NCBI GenBank assembly: GCA_963575745.1
Contig: CAUYUJ010003614.1
Span: 226,501-290,500, forward strand
Length of the DNA stretch: 64,000 nt
Origin: Prorocentrum cordatum
Lineage: Eukaryota > Sar > Dinophyceae > Prorocentrales > Prorocentraceae
Direction: 5' to 3'
The notes below the pieces were generated by a model, which saw nothing but the letters and a program-made list of their open reading frames with translations, searched no databases and was not told where the DNA came from. Each line of letters starts with the position of its first letter. Within the stretch, counting starts at the first letter, position 1. Of the stretch, positions 1-9,342 are shown one piece after another. The translations under genes were made by a program, and so were the position numbers.

Positions 1-209
1 GGTTGACCTAGTCTGTCTCCTCTGACGTCTGTTTACGATGGTGAAGACAAGAAGGACTCCGAGCAGGGACAGGAGGAGGCCGATGAACGATTCTGAGGGG
101 GAGGAGGAAGAGTGAGGACTGAGGAGAAGGAGGGATAGGAAAGGAACTGATGAGGATGGTGAGAGTTTTGAAACATATGGTAGTAAGGACGAGGATGCTG
201 AGGGTGAGG
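1..209. other. Window edge, no gene seen
   Basis: Purine-rich plus strand with no recognisable gene. It leads into a GAT microsatellite. Confidence 0.5.
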
Positions 210-214
210 TCATG

Positions 215-292
<78 letters not shown>
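210..292. repeat. (GAT)n microsatellite
   Basis: Nearly pure ATG/GAT trinucleotide run with one interruption. Serine-rich or Asp-rich frames across it are only the repeat being translated. Confidence 0.95.
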
Positions 293-293
<1 letters not shown>

Positions 294-524
294 GGGGGAA
301 GATGAGGATGGGAAGATGAGGATGACGAGACGTAGGGTCAGGATGATGATGAGGGGGGATGGTGATGACGATGCGGTGCTTTTTTTTCCTGAGGATCTTG
401 TAGAAGCCTGGGGCGTGGTTTCCTCACCTACTGTGGCACGTGCCAGGCACCCAACAAGTTGCGCTGGCTGGGTCGGAGAAGACCTGGCGGATGTGCGCAT
501 CGCGCCTTGGCACCCGCGGGTTCC

Positions 525-1601
525 TCAGCTGGCGGCGGAATCCTCGGCGTCCAAATAAAGCTTCATCATGAGCATATACGCCGCGCAGGCGTTGGGCAGG
601 GGGCCGACGATGTTCAAGCTGTTGTGGTCGGGGTCATCGGGAATCGGCCGGATGGAGATGTCTGCGTAGGTCCTTTCCTTGACCTTCTGGACGTTCTGGC
701 CGCCGCGGCCGATGAGGCCGCCGGTGAGGTTCTTGGGCACTATGCAGCTCATCGCGAAGCCGCGGGAGTCCTCCAGGACTTTGGGGGGCGTATCCCATGC
801 AGCCTGAACGAGAGTGTTCAGGCCCGAGTAACCGCTGCTCGGCCCACCGCTGCTGTGGCCCCAGCCGTCGTTCCAGCCGCTGTTCCAGTCCCAGCTGCTG
901 TTCCAGTCGTTCCAGTCAGAACCGCTGGCCTCCCAGCCGCTGGACGCAGCTGGAGTCGATGCCACCCAGGCGCCGAACCACCCCTCCCCGCTGAGCGCCT
1001 GGACCTGCTTGCTCACCTCCTTGATCACGGCCTGGCACGCCTTCAGGGAGCCGGTGATGCTGACCATCTGGTCGGAAGCAGGGCCCATGCTGCTGGGCTC
1101 GCCGTCGTTGATGACCAGCCTCTTCACTCCGCTGGACTCGCGCAGCTGCTTGATGATGGCGCCTCCCTTGCCGATGATGCCGCCGCCGGCCGCGCGGGGG
1201 ACCAGGAGGCAGATCTTGAGCTCGTCGTCTTTGCCGAGGGACTCTCTGGAGGTCCATTGCTCAGTACTGGACTTCTGAAGCTCTTTCGGGGAGATCAACT
1301 CCAGCTGGATCTTCAGGATCTTTGTGGTGAGATCAAGGAGCGCCTCCTCGGTTTCGCACGTAAGGGTGAGCTGGCGGCTGTCCGTGCCGGGGTACGTCTC
1401 CTTGCGGTCTGACAGCTGCACTCCGGCTTTGTTCTCGTTGCGCATCGCAGCTATCTTGGATCCTCCAGGACCCACGATGGCTCCCGCGAGCGCATGGGGC
1501 GTGAGGAACTTGAGGGAACACTTCGCGGTCGCACCCTTGGAGCCGCTGGCTATCTTCCTGTCGTCCGAGACTTGCTTCGTCTCCTTCTCCATCTCTGCCA
1601 T
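525..1601 (-). CDS. Three-KH-domain RNA-binding protein, copy 1 (intronless retrogene)
   Basis: 358 residues, uninterrupted. Three KH domains are visible, each with its GxxG loop: KH1 about residues 28-99 (GPGG 44-47), KH2 about 127-200 (GKGG 144-147) and KH3 about 281-352 (GRGG 298-301). A Trp/Asn/Gly/Ser-rich linker lies between KH2 and KH3 (about 222-255). The layout resembles the poly(C)-binding/Nova class, proteins that bind single-stranded C- or U-rich RNA in splicing, stability or translation control; the precise role here is inference. The start at 1601 is the first Met of a sequence shared with copy 2, where the same codon is lost. No introns are seen, and a decayed spliced-leader copy lies at 1787-1807, so the gene is probably a retroposed mRNA. 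On the gene strand the 3' side contains A8 near 381-388, a possible remnant of a poly(A) tail. Confidence 0.9.
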   Translation of the reverse strand: MAEMEKETKQVSDDRKIASGSKGATAKCSLKFLTPHALAGAIVGPGGSKIAAMRNENKAGVQLSDRKETYPGTDSRQLTLTCETEEALLDLTTKILKIQLELISPKELQKSSTEQWTSRESLGKDDELKICLLVPRAAGGGIIGKGGAIIKQLRESSGVKRLVINDGEPSSMGPASDQMVSITGSLKACQAVIKEVSKQVQALSGEGWFGAWVASTPAASSGWEASGSDWNDWNSSWDWNSGWNDGWGHSSGGPSSGYSGLNTLVQAAWDTPPKVLEDSRGFAMSCIVPKNLTGGLIGRGGQNVQKVKERTYADISIRPIPDDPDHNSLNIVGPLPNACAAYMLMMKLYLDAEDSAAS

Positions 1602-1786
1602 GGGAGCAGGCTGGTGACCGGCAGGGTCGAGTATCCCTCGACGGGGACTTGAGATTTGTCAGTTGAAGTGCAAGGCCAGGGGCCCAGGGAAGCTGATGGG
1701 CGGTTGGTAGCCCGGAGGTGGCAGTGCTGGTGGCGGGGGAGGTGCGGGGGTCACGGGGCAGGTTCGCTGGGGGAAGTGCCTTGCTT

Positions 1787-1807
1787 CTTGAGCCCAAATG
1801 GTAACGG
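1787..1807 (-). other. Relict dinoflagellate spliced leader upstream of KH copy 1
   Basis: On the minus strand this 21-nt stretch matches the dinoflagellate spliced leader core at 18 of 21 positions. The differences are at leader-complement positions 9, 16 and 17. It lies 185 nt upstream of the KH start. A leader is normally added to mRNA by trans-splicing, so a genomic copy next to an intronless gene indicates reverse transcription of a mature transcript and reinsertion. Confidence 0.75.
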
Positions 1808-1859
1808 AGGCCGTAATCGATGCGTGCGCGCTCCTCCTCGGGAACTACTGATGCGGCCT

Positions 1860-2094
1860 GGCGGTACTAGAAGAAGTGCAGGCATCCCTAACAGGATCCA
1901 ATCACAGATGTAGGCACCAGATGAGCTGAAGGTACCCGCCATGGGATCCCATTGGCGCTGCAGGCGCGTATCGCAGGATCCTGTTAGCGCTGAAGGGCCC
2001 CCCAATAAGAACCCAGTAGATCAGCTGGTACACATAGTCCGCTTCTGTTAGAGCTGACAACGCTATTAGGATCCTGTTCGTGCTGTGACCACGT
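1860..2094. repeat. Degenerate tandem repeat around GGATCCTGTTAG
   Basis: Several loosely repeated units contain GGATCC, GTTAG and a GCTG core. Similar units occur at 13670-13780 and 14640-14790, in each case next to other shared dispersed repeats. Confidence 0.5.
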
Positions 2095-2270
2095 CTGCTG
2101 TGATGCTTTCATACCTCTAGGCGTTCCCAATCCGCCACCCTGGCTCCCTGGCACGTCGAGAGGCGTGGTAGAATGCCAAATGCTGCCCAGCAAAGTTCCT
2201 GACATATTCTGAGGGACTCCCTTCCCTTCCCAGCAGTGCACACGCGCGTGTCCCCCCCGCTCCTCCGCAG
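2095..2270. repeat. Dispersed repeat, copy 1 (second copy at 13780-13925)
   Basis: It shares blocks with 13780-13925, including CCAAATGCTG and CCCTTCCCAGYAG, in the same order. Both copies are followed downstream by CCAAGA-motif DNA, so a larger mobile or duplicated unit is likely. Confidence 0.6.
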
Positions 2271-2439
2271 ACTCGCTAGGCGGCCCGACGACCCTGGCGC
2301 CAGGCGACTTCCAAGAAAACCGAGCTCTCCAAACTGCCGAGAGTCCTTCGCTTACCCCATCTTGGGCCCCCCCAGAGGAGCCCAAGATGGGGAAAGCGAA
2401 GGGTTCTCGGCAACCTATCCCTCCAACGATTGCCCCCAA

Positions 2440-2560
2440 GACTAAGACATCCCGCCAAGAGGCCTCCAGACGACCCCAACAGGTCCCAACAATGCCTCCA
2501 AGTCGCCCTTGCTAGGGACACCCATCAGGCCCACAAATGCCTCCACACAGCCCTCTGACC
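2440..2560 (+). repeat. Short CCAAGA-motif array
   Basis: Loose copies of CCAAGAGGC and CCAACA at spacings of about 10-15 bp. It is the shortest of six such loci in the window. Confidence 0.5.
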
Positions 2561-2945
2561 CATTAACCCCAGCACGGTGGCGACATGGGCCGACGGTCAC
2601 TCGATGTGTACAACGCCCAACCCAGCAGTCGCCTTGCGGCAGGGCCCCCGTGTCCTGCTCCTCCCCCTGCTCCGTCACACCCTCGCCTGCCTCCTCTTCG
2701 AGAGACTCCAACTTTGCCTCCCAACGAGGCCCCCGACCAACAGCCCGGGCACGGTGGCGAGATCGAATCGCGCCCGATCCTGCTGCCGCCCTCCGACGCG
2801 ACCTCAGCGCTCTGTCCGCTTCCGGCCACGGGCCACGGCAGGCCGGGCCTCTCACGGCCACCCCTGGCCCCGTAGAGCTTGCAGCGGCTGTCTCCTTCGC
2901 CCGGCGGCGCCCCCAACGCCCACGAATTGCGGCCTGGAGCGGTGA
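2561..2945. other. No gene or repeat recognised
   Basis: C-rich, complex sequence. Open frames on both strands look like composition effects and match no family I know. Confidence 0.4.
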
Positions 2946-3440
2946 AAAGGTGTCCTGTGGTGTCCCGTGGTGTCCCGTAGCGCGGTTTCCCCGTGGTGTC
3001 CCGTCGGTGTCCCGTTATGAGATCGATGATGAGATCGATAGTGAGACCAATAGCGAGATCGATAGTCACACAGACAGTGAGATCGATAGTGAGATCGATA
3101 GTGCGATCGATAGCAAGATCGATCGTGAGATCGATCGTGAGATCTACTGTCAGAGCGATAGTGCCACCAATAGTGATAAGGGTTGTGAGACCGAATGTGA
3201 GAACGAGTTCAAGATCGATGGTAAGTTAGATACTTGGATCGATAATGAGAACGATCGAATGATATCGACCATGAAATCGATAATGATGTCCCGTCGGTGT
3301 CCAGTCGGTGCCCCGTAGTGAAAGCGCGAGTAAGGGCGACAGTGAGATCGAAAGTAAGACCGATAGTGAGATCGATGGTGAGATCGATCGTGAGATCGAT
3401 AGTGAGATCGATAGTAAAATCGATCGTGAGATCGATTAAG
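2946..3440. repeat. GAGATCGATAGT satellite with GGTGTCCCGT borders
   Basis: Units of about 12 bp based on GAGATCGATAGT run from 3017 to 3290 and from 3335 to 3440. GGTGTCCCGT repeats stand on the left side (2950-3015) and within the array (3285-3315). The inverse motif, CGGGACACC, is clustered on the right at 3510-3575. Confidence 0.85.
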
Positions 3441-3850
3441 TGAAACATTTGTTCATCCACCCTTCCGAACCTCCTTACCTAACCACCGCCCGCCCACGGC
3501 CGACGGAACACCGGCGGGACACCAACGGGACACCACGGTGGAACACCACGGCGGGACACCCCCGGGGCACCGCGCGCCCACTGGGGGCGGAGGGGCGGTC
3601 CACTGCATCCGAATCCAATCCGAATCGCCGTAGCGATGGCGGGGGTCATTCCTTTCGCGCGCCCACGCAACTTCGCCTCGCCCGCACGCACGACATCAAC
3701 ATGACACCGAAACCGATTTCCCGGTGGGGGGGCTCTCCGTTCCACTGCGACCTCAGCCCCTGGCCTTCGATCACGCGAAGGGTGGACGCATAGCTCAAAC
3801 TGATCTGCGTCAGGGTCAGGACGGTGATGCTGGGAGGATGGTGACGATGA
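3441..3850. other. Spacer between KH copies
   Basis: It holds the inverted GGGACACC cluster at 3510-3575 and otherwise complex sequence. No gene is seen. On the KH strand, the T5 run near 3868-3872 is the counterpart of the A8 tract downstream of copy 1. Confidence 0.5.
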
Positions 3851-4000
3851 TGAGGTGATGACTTTTTGAGGATCTTGTGAAGGCCTGGCGCGTGGTTTTC
3901 TCGCCTAGTGTGGTACATGCCAGGCACCAGGAAGTGACACTGGCTGAGTGGGAGAAGACCACGCGGATGTGCACATCGCACCCTGGCGCCCTCGGCCGCC

Positions 4001-5107
4001 TCAACTGGCGGACTCCTCGGCGTCCAGGTAGAGCTTCATCATGAGCATGTACGCCGCGCAGGCGTTGGGCAGGGGGCCGACGATGTGCAGGGTGTTGTTG
4101 TCGGGGTCATCGGGAATCGGCCGGATGGAGATGTCTGCGTTGGTCCTTTCCTTAACCTTCTGGACGTTCTGGCCGTTGCGGCCGATGAGGCCGCCGGTGA
4201 GATTCTTGGGCACTATGCAGCTCATCGCGAAGCCGCGGGAGTCCTCCAGGACTTTGGGGGGCGTCTCCCACGCAGCCTGAACGAGAGTGTCCAGGCTGGG
4301 GCCGCTGCTGCTCGGGCCACCGCTGCTGTGGCCCCAGCCGTCGTTCCAGCCGCTGTTCCAGTCGCTGTTCCAGTCGCTGTTCCAGTCGCTGTTCCAGTCC
4401 CAGCTGCTGTTCCAATCATTCCAGCCCCATTCGGCATCGGAGCCGCCGCCCTCCCAGCCGCTGGTCGCAGCTGGAGTCGACGCCAGCCAGGCGCCGAACC
4501 ACAGCTCCCCGCTGAGCGCCTGGATCTGCTTGCTCACCTCCTTGATCACGGCCTGGCACGACTTCAGGGAGCCGGTGATGCTGACCATCTGGTCGGAAGC
4601 AGGGCCCATGCTGCTGGGCTCGCCGTCGCTGATGACCAGCCTCTTCACTCCGCTGGACTCGCGCAGCTGCTTGATACTGGCGCCGCCCTTGCCGATGATG
4701 CCGCCGCCGGCCGCGCGGGGGACCAGCAGGCAGATCTTGAGCTCGCTGTCGTTGCCGAGGGACTCTCTGGCAATCCATTGGTCATTATTGCTTTTCTGAA
4801 GCTCCTCCGGTGAGATTAGCTCCAACTGGATTTTCAGAATCTTTGTGGTGAGGTTGAGGAGTGCCTCCTCGCTTTCGCACGTGAGGGTGAGCTGGCGGCT
4901 GTCAGTGCCGGGGTACGTCTCCTTGCGGTCTGAAAGCTGCATCCCGGCGCTGTTCTCACTGCGCATCGCAGCGATCTTGGACCCTCCATGGCCCACGATG
5001 GCTCCCGCGAGCGCCTGGGGCGTGAGGAACTTCAGGGAGGACTTCGCGGCCGCGGCCTTGGAGCCGCTAGCCATCTTCTTGCCATCCGAAGCCTTCTTCG
5101 TCTCCAT
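4001..5107 (-). CDS. Three-KH-domain RNA-binding protein, copy 2 (intronless retrogene)
   Basis: 368 residues, intact and very similar to the copy at 525-1601 over its whole length. GxxG loops: GHGG 39-42 (KH1), GKGG 139-142 (KH2) and GRNG 309-312 (KH3). The linker is longer because the 12-bp unit encoding Asn-Ser-Asp-Trp is present three times in tandem (4355-4390), against none in copy 1. The upstream Met of copy 1 is mutated here (ACG-like codon), so translation must begin at the next Met, three codons in. The relative order of the genes is the same and both lie on one strand, 2.4 kb apart. Similarity continues into the 3' flank and, upstream, stops just past the leader relic at 5302-5322. 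The function as an RNA-binding regulator is inferred from the domains only. Confidence 0.9.
   Translation of the reverse strand: METKKASDGKKMASGSKAAAAKSSLKFLTPQALAGAIVGHGGSKIAAMRSENSAGMQLSDRKETYPGTDSRQLTLTCESEEALLNLTTKILKIQLELISPEELQKSNNDQWIARESLGNDSELKICLLVPRAAGGGIIGKGGASIKQLRESSGVKRLVISDGEPSSMGPASDQMVSITGSLKSCQAVIKEVSKQIQALSGELWFGAWLASTPAATSGWEGGGSDAEWGWNDWNSSWDWNSDWNSDWNSDWNSGWNDGWGHSSGGPSSSGPSLDTLVQAAWETPPKVLEDSRGFAMSCIVPKNLTGGLIGRNGQNVQKVKERTNADISIRPIPDDPDNNTLHIVGPLPNACAAYMLMMKLYLDAEESAS
4355..4390 (-). repeat. 12-bp coding microsatellite in the KH linker
   Basis: Three exact tandem units (plus strand GTTCCAGTCGCT) inside the KH2-KH3 linker. They expand the Asn-Ser-Asp-Trp repeat without breaking the frame. 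Confidence 0.9.
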
Positions 5108-5301
5108 CTCTGCCTCGTGAGCAGGCTGGTAGCTGGCAGGGTCTAAAACCCCTCGATGGGGATTTGAAATTTGTCAGTCGAAGTGCAAGGCCAGGGGCCC
5201 AGGGAAGCTGACGGGCGGATTCTATCCCAAAGGTGGTAGGGCTGGTGGTGGGGGAGGTGCGGGGGGCACAGGGCAGGTTCGCTGGGGGAGTTGCCTTGCT
5301 G

Positions 5302-5322
5302 CTTGAACCCAAACGGCCGCGG
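5302..5322 (-). other. Relict dinoflagellate spliced leader upstream of KH copy 2
   Basis: It matches 16 of 21 leader core positions on the minus strand and shares one diagnostic change (leader-complement position 9, A to C) with the relic at 1787-1807. It lies 194 nt upstream of the start. Outward of this point the two KH loci no longer align. Confidence 0.6.
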
Positions 5323-5363
5323 AGGTCATGATGATGAGGGTGGAAGGGTGGATGAAGATGATG

Positions 5364-5482
5364 AGTCTTAGCCGTAGACGGCCCTGAATAGCTCTGTAGG
5401 CACTGCTTCCAAGATCCTGATAGGTGTCTTAGCCGTGGACGGCCCTGAATAGACCTGTAGGCGCTACTTCCAGGATCCTGAT
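5364..5482. repeat. Two-copy tandem repeat, about 60 bp
   Basis: Two adjacent units, each with CTTAGCCGT, ACGGCCCTGAATAG and GATCCTGAT. They abut the left end of the composite cluster that starts at about 5479. Confidence 0.8.
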
Positions 5483-5503
5483 CAAAGTGAGGGGGCCGAA
5501 CGG
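5479..5503 (-). repeat. Terminal motif T1
   Basis: On the minus strand it reads GGCCCCCTCACTTTGATC. This is the left boundary of the composite cluster and the inverse of the motif at 10866-10899. Confidence 0.6.
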
Positions 5504-5596
5504 TCATCCATTGTCCTTGGGTGCGTGGCTGAAGTGTCGACCCGTGGTGAAGATTCTGCCTGTTGCGTTATTGTTGTTGTTGTTGTTGTTGTTGGC
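5504..5596 (-). repeat. Module E and adjoining (TTG)n
   Basis: On the minus strand it matches 41836-41888 (shared GCAGAATC, CACCACGG and GGACAATG-ATGACCG) and, less fully, 21060-21118. A (TTG)n tract ends it at 5567-5596. Confidence 0.8.
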
Positions 5597-6027
5597 CCCC
5601 GCTTCCGCCTGAGATTTCCTCACAATGTACTCAGGACTGCGCTCTCGCGTGCGACGTCCTCACAAATTATTCTGGAATTGCGTTTCGGCGCTCAGGAACC
5701 ACGCGCGCGCCAAGGACGCCTTCACAACGTGGTATCTTCCCTCTTCCTTCGTCCTTCCCCCTCCCCTTCCTCCCACTCTCCCTCGTTCTTCCCCTCCTCC
5801 TCTTGCAGGGCCCGCGCCAATTCCAATGGCGGGCAGAGAGATGTACGCCCCCGAAGGATTGTCCGCCCGTTCCGGTTTGCCCGTACGTCTAAGCCCGCCG
5901 GCCCCAGCAAAGAGAAATAATCCCCCCGAAAGGGGTGTGATCGAAGACGAAGAGGGCGGGTATCGAGGGTGTCGGGTATACGTGTTGAATGACTCGCGGG
6001 CAAGTAAGAGCGTACAGCCTTAAAATG
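5597..6027 (-). repeat. Modules C (partial) and B, reverse orientation
   Basis: 5597-5735 holds a few diverged units of the 37-nt C minisatellite. 5736-6027 is module B, nearly identical in reverse to 38505-38815. Its reading frames of about 130 codons are shared with the other B copy but match no known protein. Confidence 0.8.
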
Positions 6028-6046
6028 GTTGTTGTTGTTGTTGTTG

Positions 6047-6777
6047 AACATTATTACTTCTAAAGAATAATTATTGTTGGGGCCCCTGGTGCACGACCCC
6101 CCCGCCGCGCCTAGGCCGCAGCCTCATTTTCATCATTTTCGTGAGGAAGTCTCAGGCAAAACGGGTTCCGGTTCCCCTTGCAAAAAATAAGCTAAAGTGG
6201 ACATTTCTTGTTCTAACATAACCAAACTTCAAGAATCCCTTGCAAAAAATAAGGTAAAGTGGACATTCGCGCGCGCAAGACGAAATCCTTCCAAAACCTT
6301 AGTTTTCGTAGCGATTTTAACATAAAAACATCAAAAAACCAATGGTTTTTCAAAAAAAAATGTCAAAATTTCATCCCGCGCGCTCTTGCGGATTCGTAGG
6401 AAACCCAACACTTTTTAAACATTTCTGTCAAACGGGCTTTTGCGAGCAACTTTTTCGAACTTCTGCAACAACGGTTGCGCACCTGCCAGGGCCATCATCC
6501 CTGTCAAATAATACCATGCGGGACACATTCGTTTTTTCTTCGCGCGCGCACGCCGTCGTCGTCGGCCGCGGGGCCCTGAATAGTAGCCACGGTCGTCCGC
6601 ATGCCACGAAGTGAAGTGTCCGAACGTCATAGGGCGGGAAGCTGGGTGTGGGTGGTGGCGAAGAGTCGTTTGGAAATTTGGTAGAGCTTGAACCGGCCCC
6701 CCCACAAAGTGGGGGTATTGCCCGCCTCCTATGAAAACCCTGGCACTGGTGAGAACGGAGTGTCCCCACGTGTTAGT
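6047..6777 (-). repeat. Module A, copy L1
   Basis: Reverse-oriented unit of about 730 bp between (TTG)n tracts at 6028-6046 and 6778-6797. It contains the conserved stem-loop CCCCCAC-TTT-GTGGGGG and an open frame of 96 codons, the same in all the good copies. The A/T-rich second half ends in an imperfect hairpin just before the CAA/TTG tract. Confidence 0.85.
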
Positions 6778-6797
6778 AATTGTTGTTGTTGTTGTTG

Positions 6798-7128
6798 AAT
6801 ATTATTACTCCTAAAGAATAATTATTGTTGGGCCCCCTGGTGCACGCCCCCCTCGCCGCGCCTAGGCCGCAGCCACGTTTTCATCATTTTCGTGAGGAAG
6901 TCTCAGGTGAAACGATGTCATCCAGATCCGGTTGTTTTGTTGACGCCCGCTTTCCTTGTCAAAAAACACTATAAAATGAAATTTCTTGTTCTAACATATC
7001 CAAACTTCAAGAATCCCTTGCAAAAAATAATGTAAAGTGGACATTCGCGCGCGCAAGACGAAATCCTTCCAAAACCTTAGTTTCGTAGCGATTTTAACAT
7101 AAAACCATCAAAAAGCCAATGGTTTTTC

Positions 7129-7159
<31 letters not shown>

Positions 7160-7573
7160 TCAAAATTTCATCCCGCGCGCTCTTGCGGATTCGTAGGAAA
7201 CCCAACACTTTTTAAACATTTCTGTCAAACGGGCTTTTGCGAGCAACTTTTTCGAACTTCTGCAACAACGGTTGCGCACCTGCCAGGGCCATCATCCCTG
7301 TCAAATAATACCATGCGGGACACATTCGTTTTTTCTTCGCGCGCGCACGCCGTCGTCGTCGGCCGCGGGGCCCTGAATAGTAGCCACGGTCGTCCGCATG
7401 CCACGAAGTGAAGTGTCCGAACGTCATAGGGCGGGAAGCTGGGTGTGGGTGGTGGCGAAGAGTCGTTTGGAAATTTGGTAGAGCTTGAACCGGCCCCCCC
7501 ACAAAGTGGGGGTATTGCCCGCCTCCTATGAAAACCCTGGCACTGGTGAGAACGGAGTGTCCCCAGTCTTAAA
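6798..7573 (-). repeat. Module A, copy L2 with a B-type head
   Basis: Nearly identical to the other A units, but the first about 20 nt (element orientation) are those of module B (CAATCATTTAAGACTG) instead of the usual TTACTAGCACGTG. It also has a long A run at 7130-7157. Confidence 0.85.
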
Positions 7574-7575
7574 TG

Positions 7576-7576
<1 letters not shown>

Positions 7577-7611
<35 letters not shown>

Positions 7612-8060
7612 GAACTCTCAGTACAACCAATAAATACGGTTGATCCCCCTCACCAATGCATATTGTTTTTTCTCAATCAAACTGTGCCCCTCGATGCTCG
7701 CACCCTGTTTATTTACAGGGGAAGTCTTGGTGCTCAAGCTGTGCCCGTGGCCCCCAGGTTACAACAACAACGGCTCCCGCCTGGGATTTCCTCGCAATTT
7801 AGCCAGGACCCCCGCTCCCGCCTGAGACTTCCTCGCATTTCAGTCAGGAATTGCGCTCTCGCTTAAGATTTCCTTACAACGTATGCAGGATTTGCTCTTT
7901 TGGCGCTCGGGGGTCACGCTCTGGCTGGAGACTTGCGTATAATTTACTCAAGAATAGCGCCCTTGCGTTGGAATCTCTTGCAATTTGCACAAGCGGCGCG
8001 CTCCCGACACTCAGGCACCCAGGAGCGGCGCTCACGCTTAGGACCCCCTCGCATCTCATT
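7577..8060 (-). repeat. (TTG)n, module D and module C
   Basis: TTG tract 7577-7612. Module D 7613-7757 matches 39300-39452 and 41456-41600 in reverse. Units of the 37-nt C minisatellite run to about 8060. Confidence 0.75.
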
Positions 8061-8084
8061 TGAGAATCGGGATATCGCTGTCCT

Positions 8085-8960
8085 TCGTTGCCCCGTTGCA
8101 TCCCTTCGTGGCCCCCTCGCTGCCCCTCGTGGCCCCGTTGCAGCCCTCCGTGGCCCCCTCACTCCTCTCCGTGGCCCCGTTGCAGCCTTCCGTGACCCCC
8201 TCACTGCCCTTCGTGGCCCCGTTGCAGCCCTTCGTGGCCCCCTCGATGCCCTGCGTGGCCCCGTCGCAGCCCTTCGTGGCCCCCTCGCTGCCCTTCGTGG
8301 CCCCGTTGCAGCCCTTCGTGGCCCCCTCGCTGCCCTGCGTGGCCCCGTTGCACCCCTTCGTGGTCCCCTCGCTGCCCTTCGTGGCCCCGTTGCAGCCCTT
8401 CGGGGCTCCGTTGCAGTCCCTCGTGGCCCCCTCGTTGCCCTTCGTGGCCCCGTTGCAGCTCATCGTGGCCCTCTGCCCTTCGTGGCCCCGTCGCAGCTCT
8501 GTGGCCCCCTCGCTGCCCACCGTGGCCCCATATATGTATGCCCGTTGTGCCCCCCGCTCGTTGGCACCCGTCGTGGCCCCACATGCATGCACTTTGTGGC
8601 CCCGCTGTCGCCCTTCGTGGCCCCCTCGCTGCCTTCGTGGCCCCGTTGCTGCCCTCAGTGGCCCCGTCCTTGCCCTCCGCGGCCCAATATACGTATGCCC
8701 TTCGTGGCCCCCGCTCGGTCGCGCCCGTCGTGGCCCCATGTGCATGCCCTTCGTGGACCTGCTGTCGCCCTTTGTGGCCCCCGTCTTGTCCTACGCGGCC
8801 CGGTTGCTACACTCAGTGGCCCCGTCGTTGCCTTCTGCGGCCCCGCATTATCTGCCCTTCGTGGCCCCCGCTCGTTCGCGCTCTTCGTGGCCCCATACGC
8901 ACTCCCTTCGTGCCCCCGCTGTCGCCCTTCGTGGCCTACTTCGTGCCCTTCGTGGCCCCG
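8085..8960. repeat. 21/42-bp minisatellite (CCTTCGTGGCCCC)
   Basis: Tandem 21-mers alternate between a CCGTTGCA-type and a CCCTCGCT-type, giving a 42-bp higher-order unit. Because 21 is divisible by three, frames on both strands stay open for hundreds of codons (a 470-codon frame covers 7900-9312). They encode only heptad copies such as ALRGPVA and are not taken as a gene. Confidence 0.9.
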
Positions 8961-8989
8961 CTGTCGTTCTCTCTCTCGCTCCTCTCGCT

Positions 8990-9028
8990 TTCGCTCGTCG
9001 TCGTCGTCGTCGCCATCGTCGTCGTCCA

Positions 9029-9087
<59 letters not shown>
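8990..9087. repeat. (TCG)n microsatellite
   Basis: Nearly pure TCG/CGT trinucleotides inside the composite cluster, directly after the 42-bp minisatellite. Confidence 0.95.
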
Positions 9088-9088
<1 letters not shown>

Positions 9089-9342
9089 GGTCGGTGTCCT
9101 GTCCGTTCCTCTTGGGGTCGGGCTGCCGCCGATCAGCGCTGCCGCTGGCCAGGACGGTCCGCGGCCGCTCCGCCGCTTGCCGGGGCTGGCCTGCAGGGAA
9201 GAAAGGTATACCCTCAAAAACGGGTACGATCGAAGACGAAGAGGGTGGGTATCGAGGGTTTGGGAAATACGCGTTAACGGAAACTCGAGCAGATAAGAGC
9301 GAACAGTCTTAAAATGATTGGTGTTGTTGTTAATCATTAAAC
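9088..9342 (-). repeat. Module B-like segment
   Basis: In reverse orientation 9200-9335 follows module B (ACTGTTCGCTCTTA, CCCTCTTCGTC and the A/C-rich head). It is more diverged than the copies at 5736 and 38505. It ends in a short TTG tract. Confidence 0.65.

Noticed and set aside
7900-9312. 470-codon plus-strand frame and similar long frames on both strands
   Set aside because: They run through a 21/42-bp minisatellite whose length keeps every frame open. The peptide is only heptad repeats and several frames overlap equally well.
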